From Vibrio penaeicida (GTDB lineage Bacteria > Pseudomonadota > Gammaproteobacteria > Enterobacterales > Vibrionaceae): DNA of 64,000 nucleotides. How positions within the stretch are numbered: the stretch's first letter is position 1; each line of letters opens with the position of its first letter. Positions 26,015 to 35,355 of this stretch are shown piece after piece. Position numbers and translations under genes: made by a program. The DNA lies in contig NZ_AP025144.1 in the NCBI RefSeq assembly GCF_019977755.1, forward strand, positions 3,224,001 through 3,288,000, written 5' to 3'. The notes beneath the pieces were generated by a model that saw nothing but the letters and a program-made list of their open reading frames with translations, ran no database searches and was not told where the DNA came from.

Positions 26015-29000
26015 ATTCGAGAAATCATTTCAGCTGTTTGTTTAGACAGCTTTTCGGATATGCCTTCATCAAACTTTCCTTCTTGCAATGACAAGTCCAA
26101 CGATAGCGCCATGTCCTGTAATTCTGTCGCCCCTATCACCCCTGCCGTTCCCGCAAAATCGTGATAAATACGTTGAAGGTCGCGTGTATTGTCCGGCGAA
26201 ACTTCTGATACATCGTGCAAAAATGACGTGGCCATATCGGAGAAAATCGTCAGCCTGTTTTTCACTTTTAGATCGCAATGAGCACATTGATTCAATAAAA
26301 ACGACATATCAATGCCTTCAATCAACAGTGTTGGTTCCTCAGATGGCCAACGTATCTCGCCCTTGGTGTTACGTTTATTGTCGTGAGAAATATCAAGACA
26401 ATAGGGAGAGAGTAACTCCAATAACTGGTCTGCCAGAATCGGTTTTGCAATGCAGTCATCGAACACATCAACACGATAAGACGCTGCTCCAGGACTGGCG
26501 CTGGTGCAAATGATGGTTAAATCCGATAACTTTGGGTTCTTTCGAATTTCCATTGCGCATTCAATTCCGTCCACTTCTGGCATGTGCAGGTCTAGCAACA
26601 ACACGTGATAATCAAACTTCGACAACGCATCCAGCGCTTGCTGACCATTTTCAACCACATCAACATCCGCGCCAAACATGGCCAGCATGTCGCTGATGAA
26701 CTCCTGATTTAATTTGTTATCGTCGGCCACCAGCACTTTTAGCCCACTGAGTGCGTAGTCTGTGTCGGAGAGAAGGCTTTGCTCATCCACCTCTTTCCCA
26801 TTCATTTTCCCCACAAGTTGAAGAACATCCGACACGCGAATAGGTTTGCTCAACCGGCAGACGTTGCCCTCTACCTCATCCACTTCGTCGATGTTACAAA
26901 GCATCGCAACAGGAATTTCCGAAAGGTCAGTGGTTTGAAGAATATCGATGAAGGTTTCTCCCGATATGCCTTCCAATGCTTGGTCCACAAGAATGAGGTC
27001 GTAATTACACGTCATCTCTAACGCTTGTGAAGCCGACACAAGATCGCACTCCATGCCTAGCCACTTTAACGTAAGCTCAGTGTTTTCTCCGAACAAGGTA
27101 TTTTCACAGACCAACAAAACATGCGCAGATTCGGATGGTCGTTCGGGTGCGTTAATTAATGGGAAAGACAATTCAAAAGAAAAGAGAGAGCCTCGCCCCA
27201 CTTGACTAAAGCATTCAATTTTCCCGCCCATCAGATGGACAATTTTTTGGCTAATCGATAAACCAAGCCCCGTGCCTTTATGGTGTTCGTCCAACTGTGA
27301 GTATGGTTTGAAAAGGCGATCGCGAGATTGCCGAGATATTCCTTGCCCAGAATCCGAGATATTAAAGGCTAGCACCACTTCATGACCGGCTTTGCGTACA
27401 ACCGATATTCCCACTCCCACATAACCATGATCCGTGTGTTTAATCGCGTTGTTGGTCAGATTGATAATGACTTGTTCTAACCGAACACTGTCACCCATTA
27501 AATGAGCTGGAACATCAGGCGCAACTTGAATGTGCATTTGAACTGGTTTTCCTGCCAGAGCGGGGGTAGATACAGAAGTGACGTGATCAACCACATCGAC
27601 CAAACTGAAAGGCTCACATTTCAAGCTCAGTTTTTTCTGTTCGAGCTTAGAAAAATCAAGGCTGTCATTTATGATTTTCACTAAATTTGATGACGCTTGC
27701 TCAATTTTCTCTAAGTAGTCTTGCGTACTCAGCTGCCCTTTTCCCTGCTTGGCCAAATACACAAACCCCAGAACCGCATTCATCGGCGTCCGGAGCTCAT
27801 GACTAATGATCGCTAACGTATTGGCTTTGTCTTGAGCAATTTGCCTCTCAATGGACATTCGAGTTTCCGCATCCTGCTTATCTTGTTTCAGCAGTTTAAT
27901 GCGATTTGCCAAAGCCACGGAGAATAAACAAACCTCAACGACGCCCCCTAAATGCATCAGGTAATTGGTGACAACACTGTCGTGTATTAACCCGATGTTC
28001 GCCATAGAATTCATGCTAACACCAGCAAACAAAAGGGACCACGCCACCAAATATAATCCAGAACCTTCAATTCTTTTGTAGAGCGCTGCAACCCCTACCA
28101 GCATGCCGATAACGCCAGAACCAATGGCAACTGCAAAGCTTAGTTGACCCACTGTAGAGTAAGAAACAATATAGGTCATCACGATCAAGAGTACTGAGAC
28201 CGCCTTAGTGATCTCAACAATGATGTTCACCCAGGGCATATTTTTACGAATTTGCAACAACTCTTGGCTAAATAGCAACGTACAAAACGTGAGCATCCCT
28301 GTCGTGATGGGAATCGAACGACTTGCCCAATCTGGCGCATTTGGCCACAAATAGTGAAAAGCCAAACCATCCCAACATGCCGCGCTCAATGCAGCACTTA
28401 TAACAAAGAATAAGTAATACGCGTATACCTTGTCTCGTAGACGAAAAAAGACAAAGGCGTTGTATACTGCGATTAAAAGTAACCCGCCGTAAAAGAGCCC
28501 TAGAAAGAAGTTTTCCTGCCCCAGTGTCTGAGCAAACTCAATATCGGTATAGTACTCCAATGGGAGCTGAAGAATACTTTCACTCTGTACTCTTAGATAA
28601 AAAACCGTTGGTTCATTAGAGGAAAAGGTAACGCGAAACGTATTATGCCTGTCGTGGAAGGGGCGAACATCAAACGCATAACGATCCCCAGACTGTTGGT
28701 GCACAAGGCGCGTACCGTCTATCACTTGGTAAAAATCGAGGTAGTCCAACGGCGTGTAAGAAACCGTCAAGATACAACAATCTTCTTGAGGTTTCATGAA
28801 GGTCACTTTTAGCCAAAAAGCCGATTTGCTGTAGCCAAAGTTATTCACTTCATTTGTAGAGATAGCTTCCCAATCAGATTGATCTAACGCCAAAACATCA
28901 CTAATTCTCATGTTCGCACTTTCATCTTCAAATTTGCTCATGCTGGCAATTGGAATAGATGTTTTCTTTACATGAGCTGAGCTTTCAAAACTCAACATTG

Positions 29001-29064
29001 AGCTGAGAATGAATAGAATGGCAACAAAGCTATATTTCATAAATGAGACATTAAAGTGCGACAT
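25981..29064 (-). CDS. Hybrid sensor histidine kinase with 7TMR-DISM sensor
   Basis: 1027 residues. Signal/anchor segment at 10-30, a 7TMR-DISMED2 extracellular domain (about 40-175), seven membrane helices (7TMR-DISM, about 185-390), HisKA with phospho-accepting H422 (SHELRTPMN), HATPase with N box and GTGLGLSI, a degenerate first receiver (D694), a full second receiver (D825, LLLDLHMPEVDG, K in IAKP) and a C-terminal Hpt domain with H968. A complete phosphorelay protein in the inner membrane. The ligand is unknown; DISMED2 domains resemble carbohydrate-binding folds. Divergent from the OmpR-type regulator that is its likely target. ATG 29040 is another possible start. Confidence 0.88.
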   Translation of the reverse strand: MSHFNVSFMKYSFVAILFILSSMLSFESSAHVKKTSIPIASMSKFEDESANMRISDVLALDQSDWEAISTNEVNNFGYSKSAFWLKVTFMKPQEDCCILTVSYTPLDYLDFYQVIDGTRLVHQQSGDRYAFDVRPFHDRHNTFRVTFSSNEPTVFYLRVQSESILQLPLEYYTDIEFAQTLGQENFFLGLFYGGLLLIAVYNAFVFFRLRDKVYAYYLFFVISAALSAACWDGLAFHYLWPNAPDWASRSIPITTGMLTFCTLLFSQELLQIRKNMPWVNIIVEITKAVSVLLIVMTYIVSYSTVGQLSFAVAIGSGVIGMLVGVAALYKRIEGSGLYLVAWSLLFAGVSMNSMANIGLIHDSVVTNYLMHLGGVVEVCLFSVALANRIKLLKQDKQDAETRMSIERQIAQDKANTLAIISHELRTPMNAVLGFVYLAKQGKGQLSTQDYLEKIEQASSNLVKIINDSLDFSKLEQKKLSLKCEPFSLVDVVDHVTSVSTPALAGKPVQMHIQVAPDVPAHLMGDSVRLEQVIINLTNNAIKHTDHGYVGVGISVVRKAGHEVVLAFNISDSGQGISRQSRDRLFKPYSQLDEHHKGTGLGLSISQKIVHLMGGKIECFSQVGRGSLFSFELSFPLINAPERPSESAHVLLVCENTLFGENTELTLKWLGMECDLVSASQALEMTCNYDLILVDQALEGISGETFIDILQTTDLSEIPVAMLCNIDEVDEVEGNVCRLSKPIRVSDVLQLVGKMNGKEVDEQSLLSDTDYALSGLKVLVADDNKLNQEFISDMLAMFGADVDVVENGQQALDALSKFDYHVLLLDLHMPEVDGIECAMEIRKNPKLSDLTIICTSASPGAASYRVDVFDDCIAKPILADQLLELLSPYCLDISHDNKRNTKGEIRWPSEEPTLLIEGIDMSFLLNQCAHCDLKVKNRLTIFSDMATSFLHDVSEVSPDNTRDLQRIYHDFAGTAGVIGATELQDMALSLDLSLQEGKFDEGISEKLSKQTAEMISRIQASSISSTVV

Positions 29065-29219
29065 GGAACATTACAATTGATAGTTTTTAAATTGAGCGAA
29101 ATATTATAAACTATTTCAATAATTGATGGGTTGTTTCATTTTTTTAGCTGATACTCGTTGTAAATAATTAACAAACAATTTCCAAAACTGCATACCAATC
29201 TAGGGTCAGATTAGCTCTC

Positions 29220-29930
29220 ATGCCTCATCGTCGTATTTTAGTAGTTGAAGATCACGCACCTACACGTGAATCACTCGTAAAAGCATTACAGTCTCAAGGC
29301 TATGATGTCCTCATCAACATTACTGGTGAAGGTGTCTTTCAGCAGGTTGCTAACAGCCACCCCCCCATAGACTTAGTGCTTTGTGATGTCGTGCTGCCTA
29401 ATGCTGATGGCACCGAGATTGCACATTGCCTTTCTAAGGAAAAATTATGCAAAGTCATATTGGTATCCAGCCGAAAATCGGATGAAGATCGTATCAAGGG
29501 GCTGGCTCGAGGGGCTGATGACTATGTTGTGAAGCCACTGAATATGGTGGAAGTGCTACTTAGAGTCCAAGCCGTATTGCGCCGCAATGACGTGCCCTCA
29601 CACGAGCACGATCAAGAATCTATCTACATTCATGTTTACCCAGGTATTCGCCTGCATAAAGAAAATAAGTTATTGCTTCATAAAGACGGAACCGAGTTTC
29701 GTTTAACGGATGCGGAAAATGAAGCGCTGCTTTTCCTTATTGGCAACGCCGGAAAGGTATGCACCCGCCCTCAATTAGTGAAGATAACAAAAAGCCAAAA
29801 TTGGTCGCCAACCGACCGCTCCATTGACATGCTAATCAGCCGTTTACGAAAGAAACTCGAAGCAAACAGCTCACATGCAGAGTTGCTGGTGACGATTCGC
29901 GGCAAAGGTTACATGCTTGCTACTCAGTAA
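29220..29930 (+). CDS. OmpR-family response regulator
   Basis: 236 residues: receiver domain (1-120) with acidic ED at 10-11, phospho-acceptor D56 (LVLCDVVLP) and K106-region VVKPL, then a winged-helix Trans_reg_C domain (about 135-234) ending RGKGYMLA. Starts 155 bp from the divergent hybrid kinase gene, with which it probably forms a TorSR/ArcAB-like phosphorelay. Targets unknown; the intergenic A/T-rich stretch is the first place to look for its own sites. Confidence 0.88.
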   Translation: MPHRRILVVEDHAPTRESLVKALQSQGYDVLINITGEGVFQQVANSHPPIDLVLCDVVLPNADGTEIAHCLSKEKLCKVILVSSRKSDEDRIKGLARGADDYVVKPLNMVEVLLRVQAVLRRNDVPSHEHDQESIYIHVYPGIRLHKENKLLLHKDGTEFRLTDAENEALLFLIGNAGKVCTRPQLVKITKSQNWSPTDRSIDMLISRLRKKLEANSSHAELLVTIRGKGYMLATQ

Positions 29931-29941
29931 TAGTCATACTG

Positions 29942-30871
29942 TCACTTTTTGAACAACACAATTTCGGTTCTGAGCTTCGTAATTTCCACATTATTTGGGT
30001 TATCGACATAGCGTTCGATTCCCATTGGCTTTCGGGTCACTTTTACTTTGTTGTGTCTGGCTGCCATCATGGCCATGGACCATGCGTTGCCAAGAAATTG
30101 GTATGCACCAGTGTGTTCCACTACATACGTTTCACTTGCTTTTAGGTAACCACAAATAAAGGGTTCAGGGACATTCACAGGCTCGGATATCGGATAACAT
30201 GTGTGAAAATCAAAGTGCATAGTTGCCATATCCATCCTGTCATATAAGGCAAACATTTCCCCCGATGACTCAATATTTTGTTCCGCTAAAAATTCATCCA
30301 GTTTAACAATATCCCCTTGCATGGTCGGTCCCATGTCTTGAATGCCTGCACCATTCTCTAGTGCAATGTAATGGGTTGCTGGCAACATGCTATTTCCAAC
30401 CAGTGTTAACTCCGAATGCACTTCTCCTGTTTCAACCAAGCTTTTGAGCATGAGTAACCCGCGGTCATAATCCATCCCGATCATCGACTTGAACATGCCT
30501 TTAAGAAAAAACAAAAACCAAGGGACGCGGCTTTCCATTACCCAACTTAGCCGAGTTCCCGAAGCGGTAGGCTCCGCCTTGAATTTAATGATAGCGGAGG
30601 ACTTAAACGGGCGTAAAAATGTAAGCGACATTTCCAACTGAGTATCCGATTTACTCGTTAGCACCATACTTCCCGCTCCGACCAAATTTCCGCTCCACTC
30701 ATATCCTGACTGAATATTTCCTAGATCACCGTTGTAGGTCAAAGTGCAATTTCTTTCCATAATTAACCACGGAGACCAATCTGGCCAGTTTTTGAAATTG
30801 CTAATAAATTCAGTTATAAATTCTGGTGTCTTTTCAATTTCAATGTCTCGGCATACCTGATAACTCAGCAT
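29942..30871 (-). CDS. SRPBCC domain fused to a GyrI-like effector-binding domain
   Basis: About 309 residues. Residues 1-150 look like a polyketide-cyclase/START-type SRPBCC fold (NWPDWSPW early, helix at the end), and about 155-309 is a GyrI-like/AraC-effector-binding domain (VVEHTGAYQFLGNAWSMAMMAARH). No DNA-binding domain is present. It may sequester or bind a small hydrophobic or cationic compound. ATG 30871 has GAGGTG 5 nt upstream; GTG 30877 is the alternative. Stands alone, convergent with the response regulator gene. Confidence 0.7.
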   Translation of the reverse strand: MLSYQVCRDIEIEKTPEFITEFISNFKNWPDWSPWLIMERNCTLTYNGDLGNIQSGYEWSGNLVGAGSMVLTSKSDTQLEMSLTFLRPFKSSAIIKFKAEPTASGTRLSWVMESRVPWFLFFLKGMFKSMIGMDYDRGLLMLKSLVETGEVHSELTLVGNSMLPATHYIALENGAGIQDMGPTMQGDIVKLDEFLAEQNIESSGEMFALYDRMDMATMHFDFHTCYPISEPVNVPEPFICGYLKASETYVVEHTGAYQFLGNAWSMAMMAARHNKVKVTRKPMGIERYVDNPNNVEITKLRTEIVLFKK

Positions 30872-31131
30872 GTTCACCTCGCGTCCCTTTTAGCCTTTAT
30901 TTATATTGGACAATTCACAGTCTTACTTCAACGCCATTTCTTACCATCTACAGGTTTGTGTTAAACCTAATACCCAGCCTAAGAGAATAGTCAATTAGCT
31001 TGATATCTTAGCTCCTTCTACTAGTTTTTTAATATATGGGGCATAAAAGCTTCAAATTATTCATTGGCACATACAAAAATACAGATAAGTCAGTGATGAG
31101 AAAAATACGTTGGCTATAGGTGTAACAAGGC

Positions 31132-32325
31132 ATGAAACATAAACAAATTGTCGTCATTGACGACTCGCAAGCTATTCTAATGGTCATGAAAACCATGCTG
31201 CTCGAGCTCGGATATACCAACGTAGTGACCTCTTCTAACCCTAAAAAGGCGCTGGAATCCATTCGTAACCAGCCTCATAAATACAGTGCGGTTTTTACCG
31301 ATCTCAATATGCCTGAAATTGATGGTATGGAAGTCATCAAGCAGTTAGGTGCAATGCAGTTTGAAGGCGGTATCTGTATTATCTCCGATATGGAAAGGCG
31401 AATAATAGAACTAGCCGCAGATATCTCTAAACAACACCAAGTTTGCTTACTGGGAAATATTTCTAAGCCAATCGACCTAAACAGCCTGAAAAGAGCACTC
31501 GATAAACTAAAACAAATGGAAGAGCGTAACTTTGTACATTACGAGAAAATGTCAAAGGAAGAGCTCATTGAGTGTATCGAAAACCGCTACATTACCCCCT
31601 ATTACCAACCCAAAGTTGGTGCGCAATCTCATAAGGTTAACGGTGTCGAAGTACTTGCTAGGATTTGTAAACCCGGGATACCTGAAGCGATTCTTCCTGG
31701 CCAGTTTATTCCTACCGCAATGCGTTATGAATTGCTTAATGACATTACTCTGCAGGTTTTAGAAAAATCTCTCGATGATTTACCGACGCTGTGCAAAGAG
31801 TTTGGTCAAGAACTAAAGGTCAGTGTCAACCTTTCTCCCAGCCAATTGGTCGACCCGACATATCCTGATGTCTTGAATGAAATTGTCACATCTAAGGGAG
31901 TCAATAAATCACAAGTTATCTTAGAAATTACCGAAGAGTTCGCCTTAAAAAGCACCGAGCAATTGGAGTCTTTAAACAGATTCCGTATCCGTGGCTTTGG
32001 ATTGTCATTAGATGACTTTGGGACTGGTTTTACCAACCTACAGCAGCTTCGGAGCCTGCCGTTTACCGAAGTAAAAATTGATCGTAGCTTAATCACAGAC
32101 ATTCACTGCGATCAATTTAACCAAGTTGTCGTGAATTCTCTCGCCGACATATCTTCAAGATTGGATGTCACGCTGATTGCTGAAGGCATGGAGACAATTG
32201 AGGACTTAAGCTACCTCGAAAGTAATTACAAAAAAATGCACATTCAAGGCTTTTTAATTTGTACTCCAAGGCCCATAGATAATTTATTGCGCTGGTACCA
32301 TAGTTGGACAAAAGCCCCAAATTAA
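31132..32325 (+). CDS. REC-EAL response regulator, c-di-GMP phosphodiesterase
   Basis: 397 residues. Receiver domain 1-125 with D10/D11, phospho-acceptor D57 (VFTDLNMPE) and KP at 112-113, a linker, and an EAL domain at about 145-395. The signature reads EVLAR (E173), so ExLxR is kept; NLSPSQL, ITEE, DDFGTG, KIDRSLI and AEGMET supply the remaining metal and catalytic residues, so activity is expected. It would link a phosphorelay to lower c-di-GMP and motility or biofilm control. No kinase gene is adjacent. Confidence 0.85.
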   Translation: MKHKQIVVIDDSQAILMVMKTMLLELGYTNVVTSSNPKKALESIRNQPHKYSAVFTDLNMPEIDGMEVIKQLGAMQFEGGICIISDMERRIIELAADISKQHQVCLLGNISKPIDLNSLKRALDKLKQMEERNFVHYEKMSKEELIECIENRYITPYYQPKVGAQSHKVNGVEVLARICKPGIPEAILPGQFIPTAMRYELLNDITLQVLEKSLDDLPTLCKEFGQELKVSVNLSPSQLVDPTYPDVLNEIVTSKGVNKSQVILEITEEFALKSTEQLESLNRFRIRGFGLSLDDFGTGFTNLQQLRSLPFTEVKIDRSLITDIHCDQFNQVVVNSLADISSRLDVTLIAEGMETIEDLSYLESNYKKMHIQGFLICTPRPIDNLLRWYHSWTKAPN

Positions 32326-32357
32326 CGGTGTTAACAAATTATCTTAAAAAACAGTAT

Positions 32358-32855
32358 CTAGAGAGTGTGAAATGCGTTAGCGCGCATTCCCCTCATGTCA
32401 CACCCATCCTCCATATAGGCAGGTGTAAACACCTCAAAACCTTGCTTTTGATAATAGGGAACAAGATACGACTGAGCTGAGATAAACACTGGGGTCGAAA
32501 ATTCATGACGCTGCATCGCCGCTATGGAAACTCTCAGCAATTCGTCACCAAGGCCTCTCCCTCGATATGCTGAATGCACAACAACACGCCCTATCGCGGT
32601 ATCGCTTTTATTCTCACCTAAATATGGCTTAACTTCTTCTGGATACCCCATTCCTTGTGGTAACAAACGGGAATACGCTACAACCTCATCACCATCGAAC
32701 CCAAGAACATGCATAACACCTTCTGCACAATCTTTCCCATCCAAATCAGAATAAGGCGCATTTTGTTCAACAACAAAAATGTCCACTCTTAACTTAAGTA
32801 ATTGATAAAGTTCAATTGGTGTTAATTGTTCGAATGTGCAAATTTTCCAGCGCAT
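32358..32855 (-). CDS. elaA: ElaA-like GNAT acetyltransferase
   Basis: 165 residues, single GNAT domain. Motifs: ELYQLLKLRVDIFVVEQ near the N terminus, the acetyl-CoA loop in VVVHSAYRGRGLGDELL (about 93-109) and a C-terminal YYQKQGFEVF. The substrate of ElaA proteins is not firmly known. Good GGAGGA site before the ATG. Monocistronic; a MITE-like element lies just upstream of its promoter region. Confidence 0.82.
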   Translation of the reverse strand: MRWKICTFEQLTPIELYQLLKLRVDIFVVEQNAPYSDLDGKDCAEGVMHVLGFDGDEVVAYSRLLPQGMGYPEEVKPYLGENKSDTAIGRVVVHSAYRGRGLGDELLRVSIAAMQRHEFSTPVFISAQSYLVPYYQKQGFEVFTPAYMEDGCDMRGMRANAFHTL

Positions 32856-32921
32856 AGATCCTCCATTAAAAACAGAAGAAATATAAGTGCTACTACGCTG
32901 TGGAGCGTTAACAAAGGTTAA

Positions 32922-33205
32922 CTAGGGTCTGTTGATCTTTCGAGATGATTTTTGCAGCAATTTGTGGGGGATTTATACAAGGCAGAGCTTATTCGGTGTA
33001 GTCGCTCTACATCAATGAGCGATAACGCAGTAGAAATAAGCCACAAATGCTGCCCAAAGGGTTCGACTAGGCGTCCCCGTTCCCATGCCTTTTACTCATT
33101 GTTGCAAGGTATTTGCTTAGAATGACTAGGCTACATACCTTGCGCCGCGATTAAAAGGCATAGAATTCGAACAAAATTTAACCGCGAAAGATCAACAGAC
33201 CCTAG
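32922..33205. mobile_element. MITE-like element with perfect 21-bp terminal inverted repeats
   Basis: 284 bp without coding capacity. The left end (32922-32942, beginning CTAGGGTCTGTTGATC) and the right end (33185-33205) are exact reverse complements over 21 bp. Inside are two further nested foldbacks: GCAGCAATTTGTGG against CCACAAATGCTGC with GCTTATT/AATAAGC, and TGCCTTTTA/TAAAAGGCA with CAAGGTAT/ATACCTTG. The outer CTAG may be the target duplication. It fills most of the elaA/channel-gene interval (32856-33230). Confidence 0.8.
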
Positions 33206-33230
33206 AGATAACAATCACATGCTGGCATTG

Positions 33231-34205
33231 CTAACGTGTCATTTTTTTAACGAAAACAACAACAAACAAAGCCATAGTAAAACTCCCCAAGAAGGCTTCA
33301 AAAGCGGCAATAAACCGCGCTAACCCAATAGGCGATATATCTCCATACCCAAGTGTCGTGAAGGTAACAACGCTAAAATAAAGTGCATTCAGGAACTCTA
33401 AAAAGATCGCCATGGAACCATGCATATCGGGGTAAATAGGATTGGATGCAGTTGTTCCAAGAAAAAAGTAGGCAAGTGCACACATCATGATCAAACATAC
33501 TGAGAACATCACCACTCGGATTGGAGATTCTCCGTAGCCACAGAACAAATCAACACCTTTTGAGATGATGCGTTTGGAACTAAAACGAGGCATTTGATAA
33601 CGCCTAAACACCATCTCTTTCTTGAAAAAGTGCCCCGCAATTTCAAATAGCCCTTCTTTTTCACACTGCTTTCGAATGCACCGGGCGACTTCTTCAGCCT
33701 CTTGGCATAGTTCAACGGATTTCTTTATTTCTCCTTGTCGAATGGCGTCCATTGCCTTTCTTTCTTGTTGGAGCTCTTCCCCCCATTCAACGTTTTCAAG
33801 ACGAGCTCTACTCAAGTCAGCGCCAAGCAGGTTGCAATTTTCAAGATGGGCACAATGCAGGTTTGACCCAGCCAATGTACTTTTCATTAAAGACGAGCCT
33901 CTTAGATCGAGACCAAAGAAATGCGCGTTTCGCAAATCCGCTCGATAGAAATCCGCATCACGGCACTTGTACCCTTCTCTGCTTCCTCTATTCACGAGGT
34001 TAATGTCTTCAAGTTTGGCTCTAGAAAGCTGGAATCCGTCCAATGGCTTCCCATCTTTTGCCCACTGTTCTACTTTGGCTTTTACATCGTCGTTACTCTT
34101 ATCCACTTTAGGATCATGCCAATAGCACAATCCCGATTCGCCAGCTGGTTCGTTACACTGCCAACCATCGGGATTGCAATATTTACATGTTTTGTTTGCT
34201 GTCAT
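33231..34205 (-). CDS. Two-TM potassium channel with cysteine cluster and pentapeptide repeats
   Basis: About 324 residues. N-terminal Cys/His cluster (C7, C10, C17, C27, H30; ending GLCYWHD) likely binds zinc; pentapeptide-type repeats follow at about 65-140 (DADFYRADLRNAHF, ADLSRARLEN); a charged helical section; then TM1 (about 229-250), a pore loop with filter TTLGYGD (284-290) and TM2 (about 298-322). The filter is that of K+-selective channels. Start ATG 34205 has AGGGCGAG upstream; the frame is open to 34241. What the cytosolic part senses is unknown. Confidence 0.78.
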   Translation of the reverse strand: MTANKTCKYCNPDGWQCNEPAGESGLCYWHDPKVDKSNDDVKAKVEQWAKDGKPLDGFQLSRAKLEDINLVNRGSREGYKCRDADFYRADLRNAHFFGLDLRGSSLMKSTLAGSNLHCAHLENCNLLGADLSRARLENVEWGEELQQERKAMDAIRQGEIKKSVELCQEAEEVARCIRKQCEKEGLFEIAGHFFKKEMVFRRYQMPRFSSKRIISKGVDLFCGYGESPIRVVMFSVCLIMMCALAYFFLGTTASNPIYPDMHGSMAIFLEFLNALYFSVVTFTTLGYGDISPIGLARFIAAFEAFLGSFTMALFVVVFVKKMTR

Positions 34206-34317
34206 AAACACTCGCCCTAAAAAGCTCAAAAAACGCATCAAGCCAATGGCGCAAGATGCAAAATACTTTTTAAGTGTAGGTTGGGATTAAAGCAGTCACA
34301 AAAGGAGACGTTGATAT

Positions 34318-35217
34318 TTATTCGTTTCCTACTTCTTGTCTTAACCAGTGAACAAATTTATCGATATTCTCACTCTTTTGATGCTGAATAAAAAAATACC
34401 CGGCTTCAACAGGTGTTGCCGAAAATGGGCTACATAGCCTTTGTGTTTTTATGTCCTCTTCAAGTAAGGACAATCTTCCCATCGCAACACCAACGCCCGC
34501 TTCTGCCGCCGCCATGGCCATATCCGCTCGGTTAAAGAAATGCCCTTTTAACTCACTGGGAAAAATATTATTGAGCTTCATCCACATCTGCCATTCCACA
34601 TCCTTTGAGGCGTGCCGCCAAGCCATTCCATCGTGCAGCAGTAAGACTTTCTCCCATACGTTGGGATCGTTTTTCCAATCGTGCTGCGCCATCACGGAAG
34701 GCGACATAACAGGAAGAAGAGATTCTTTAAAAAGCAAACTGGCGCGAGAATCTCGGTATGGAACCACACCGTAATCAATCGCCAAATCAAAATCGCCACT
34801 GTACGCATCTACTATTGCGGCTTCAGCGTAGCTCTGGATTTGAATATCAGGATAAAGACTATAGAAATTCTGCAACTTAGGAATTAACCATTTATAGGCA
34901 AACGATGGGGTGAGCTTAAGGCGAATTTCTTGGTCTGTGTTCGCAGTGCTGCGAATACCCTCGATGGCATTATGTATAACCGTTAGCCCTTGTTGTGTCG
35001 ATTCAAACAGAATCCGACCGTTTTCATTAAGCTGAACACCACGAGAATGTCTTTCAAATACAGGGAAGCCAAGTTGTTTTTCAAGCAGTGATATTTGCTG
35101 ACTGATTGCCCCCGTTGTTTTGTGAAGAATACGAGAGGCGCCAGTAAAACTGCCTACCCGCGCAGCGACTTCGAATGTCGATAGGTGGCTAACAATACTG
35201 CTTTTCACAATTTCCAT
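34318..35217 (-). CDS. LysR-family (GcvA-like) regulator
   Basis: 299 residues. LysR winged helix at about 8-65 (TFEVAARVGSFTGASRIL, with SLLEKQLGFPVFERHSRGV), then the periplasmic-binding-type effector domain. It is divergent from dadA with about 140 bp between, and LysR proteins often control the gene they face, so D-amino-acid use is a plausible target. ATG 35217 has GGTGAGAG upstream; a TTG at 35229 is less likely. Confidence 0.82.
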   Translation of the reverse strand: MEIVKSSIVSHLSTFEVAARVGSFTGASRILHKTTGAISQQISLLEKQLGFPVFERHSRGVQLNENGRILFESTQQGLTVIHNAIEGIRSTANTDQEIRLKLTPSFAYKWLIPKLQNFYSLYPDIQIQSYAEAAIVDAYSGDFDLAIDYGVVPYRDSRASLLFKESLLPVMSPSVMAQHDWKNDPNVWEKVLLLHDGMAWRHASKDVEWQMWMKLNNIFPSELKGHFFNRADMAMAAAEAGVGVAMGRLSLLEEDIKTQRLCSPFSATPVEAGYFFIQHQKSENIDKFVHWLRQEVGNE

Positions 35218-35355
35218 TCTCTCACCCAATCTTTGTGTTTAATTTTTCTAAAAGCTAGATGCAATTTTTATCGATTGTTAAACATTTGTAAACACCAGAC
35301 ACTACAAACAGATTAGCGCTATCGAAATAGACGAATTAAAACGGACAAGTAAAAA

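Noticed and set aside
32922..33205. Complete insertion sequence
   Set aside because: Too short for a transposase and no open frame of note; called a MITE-like element instead.
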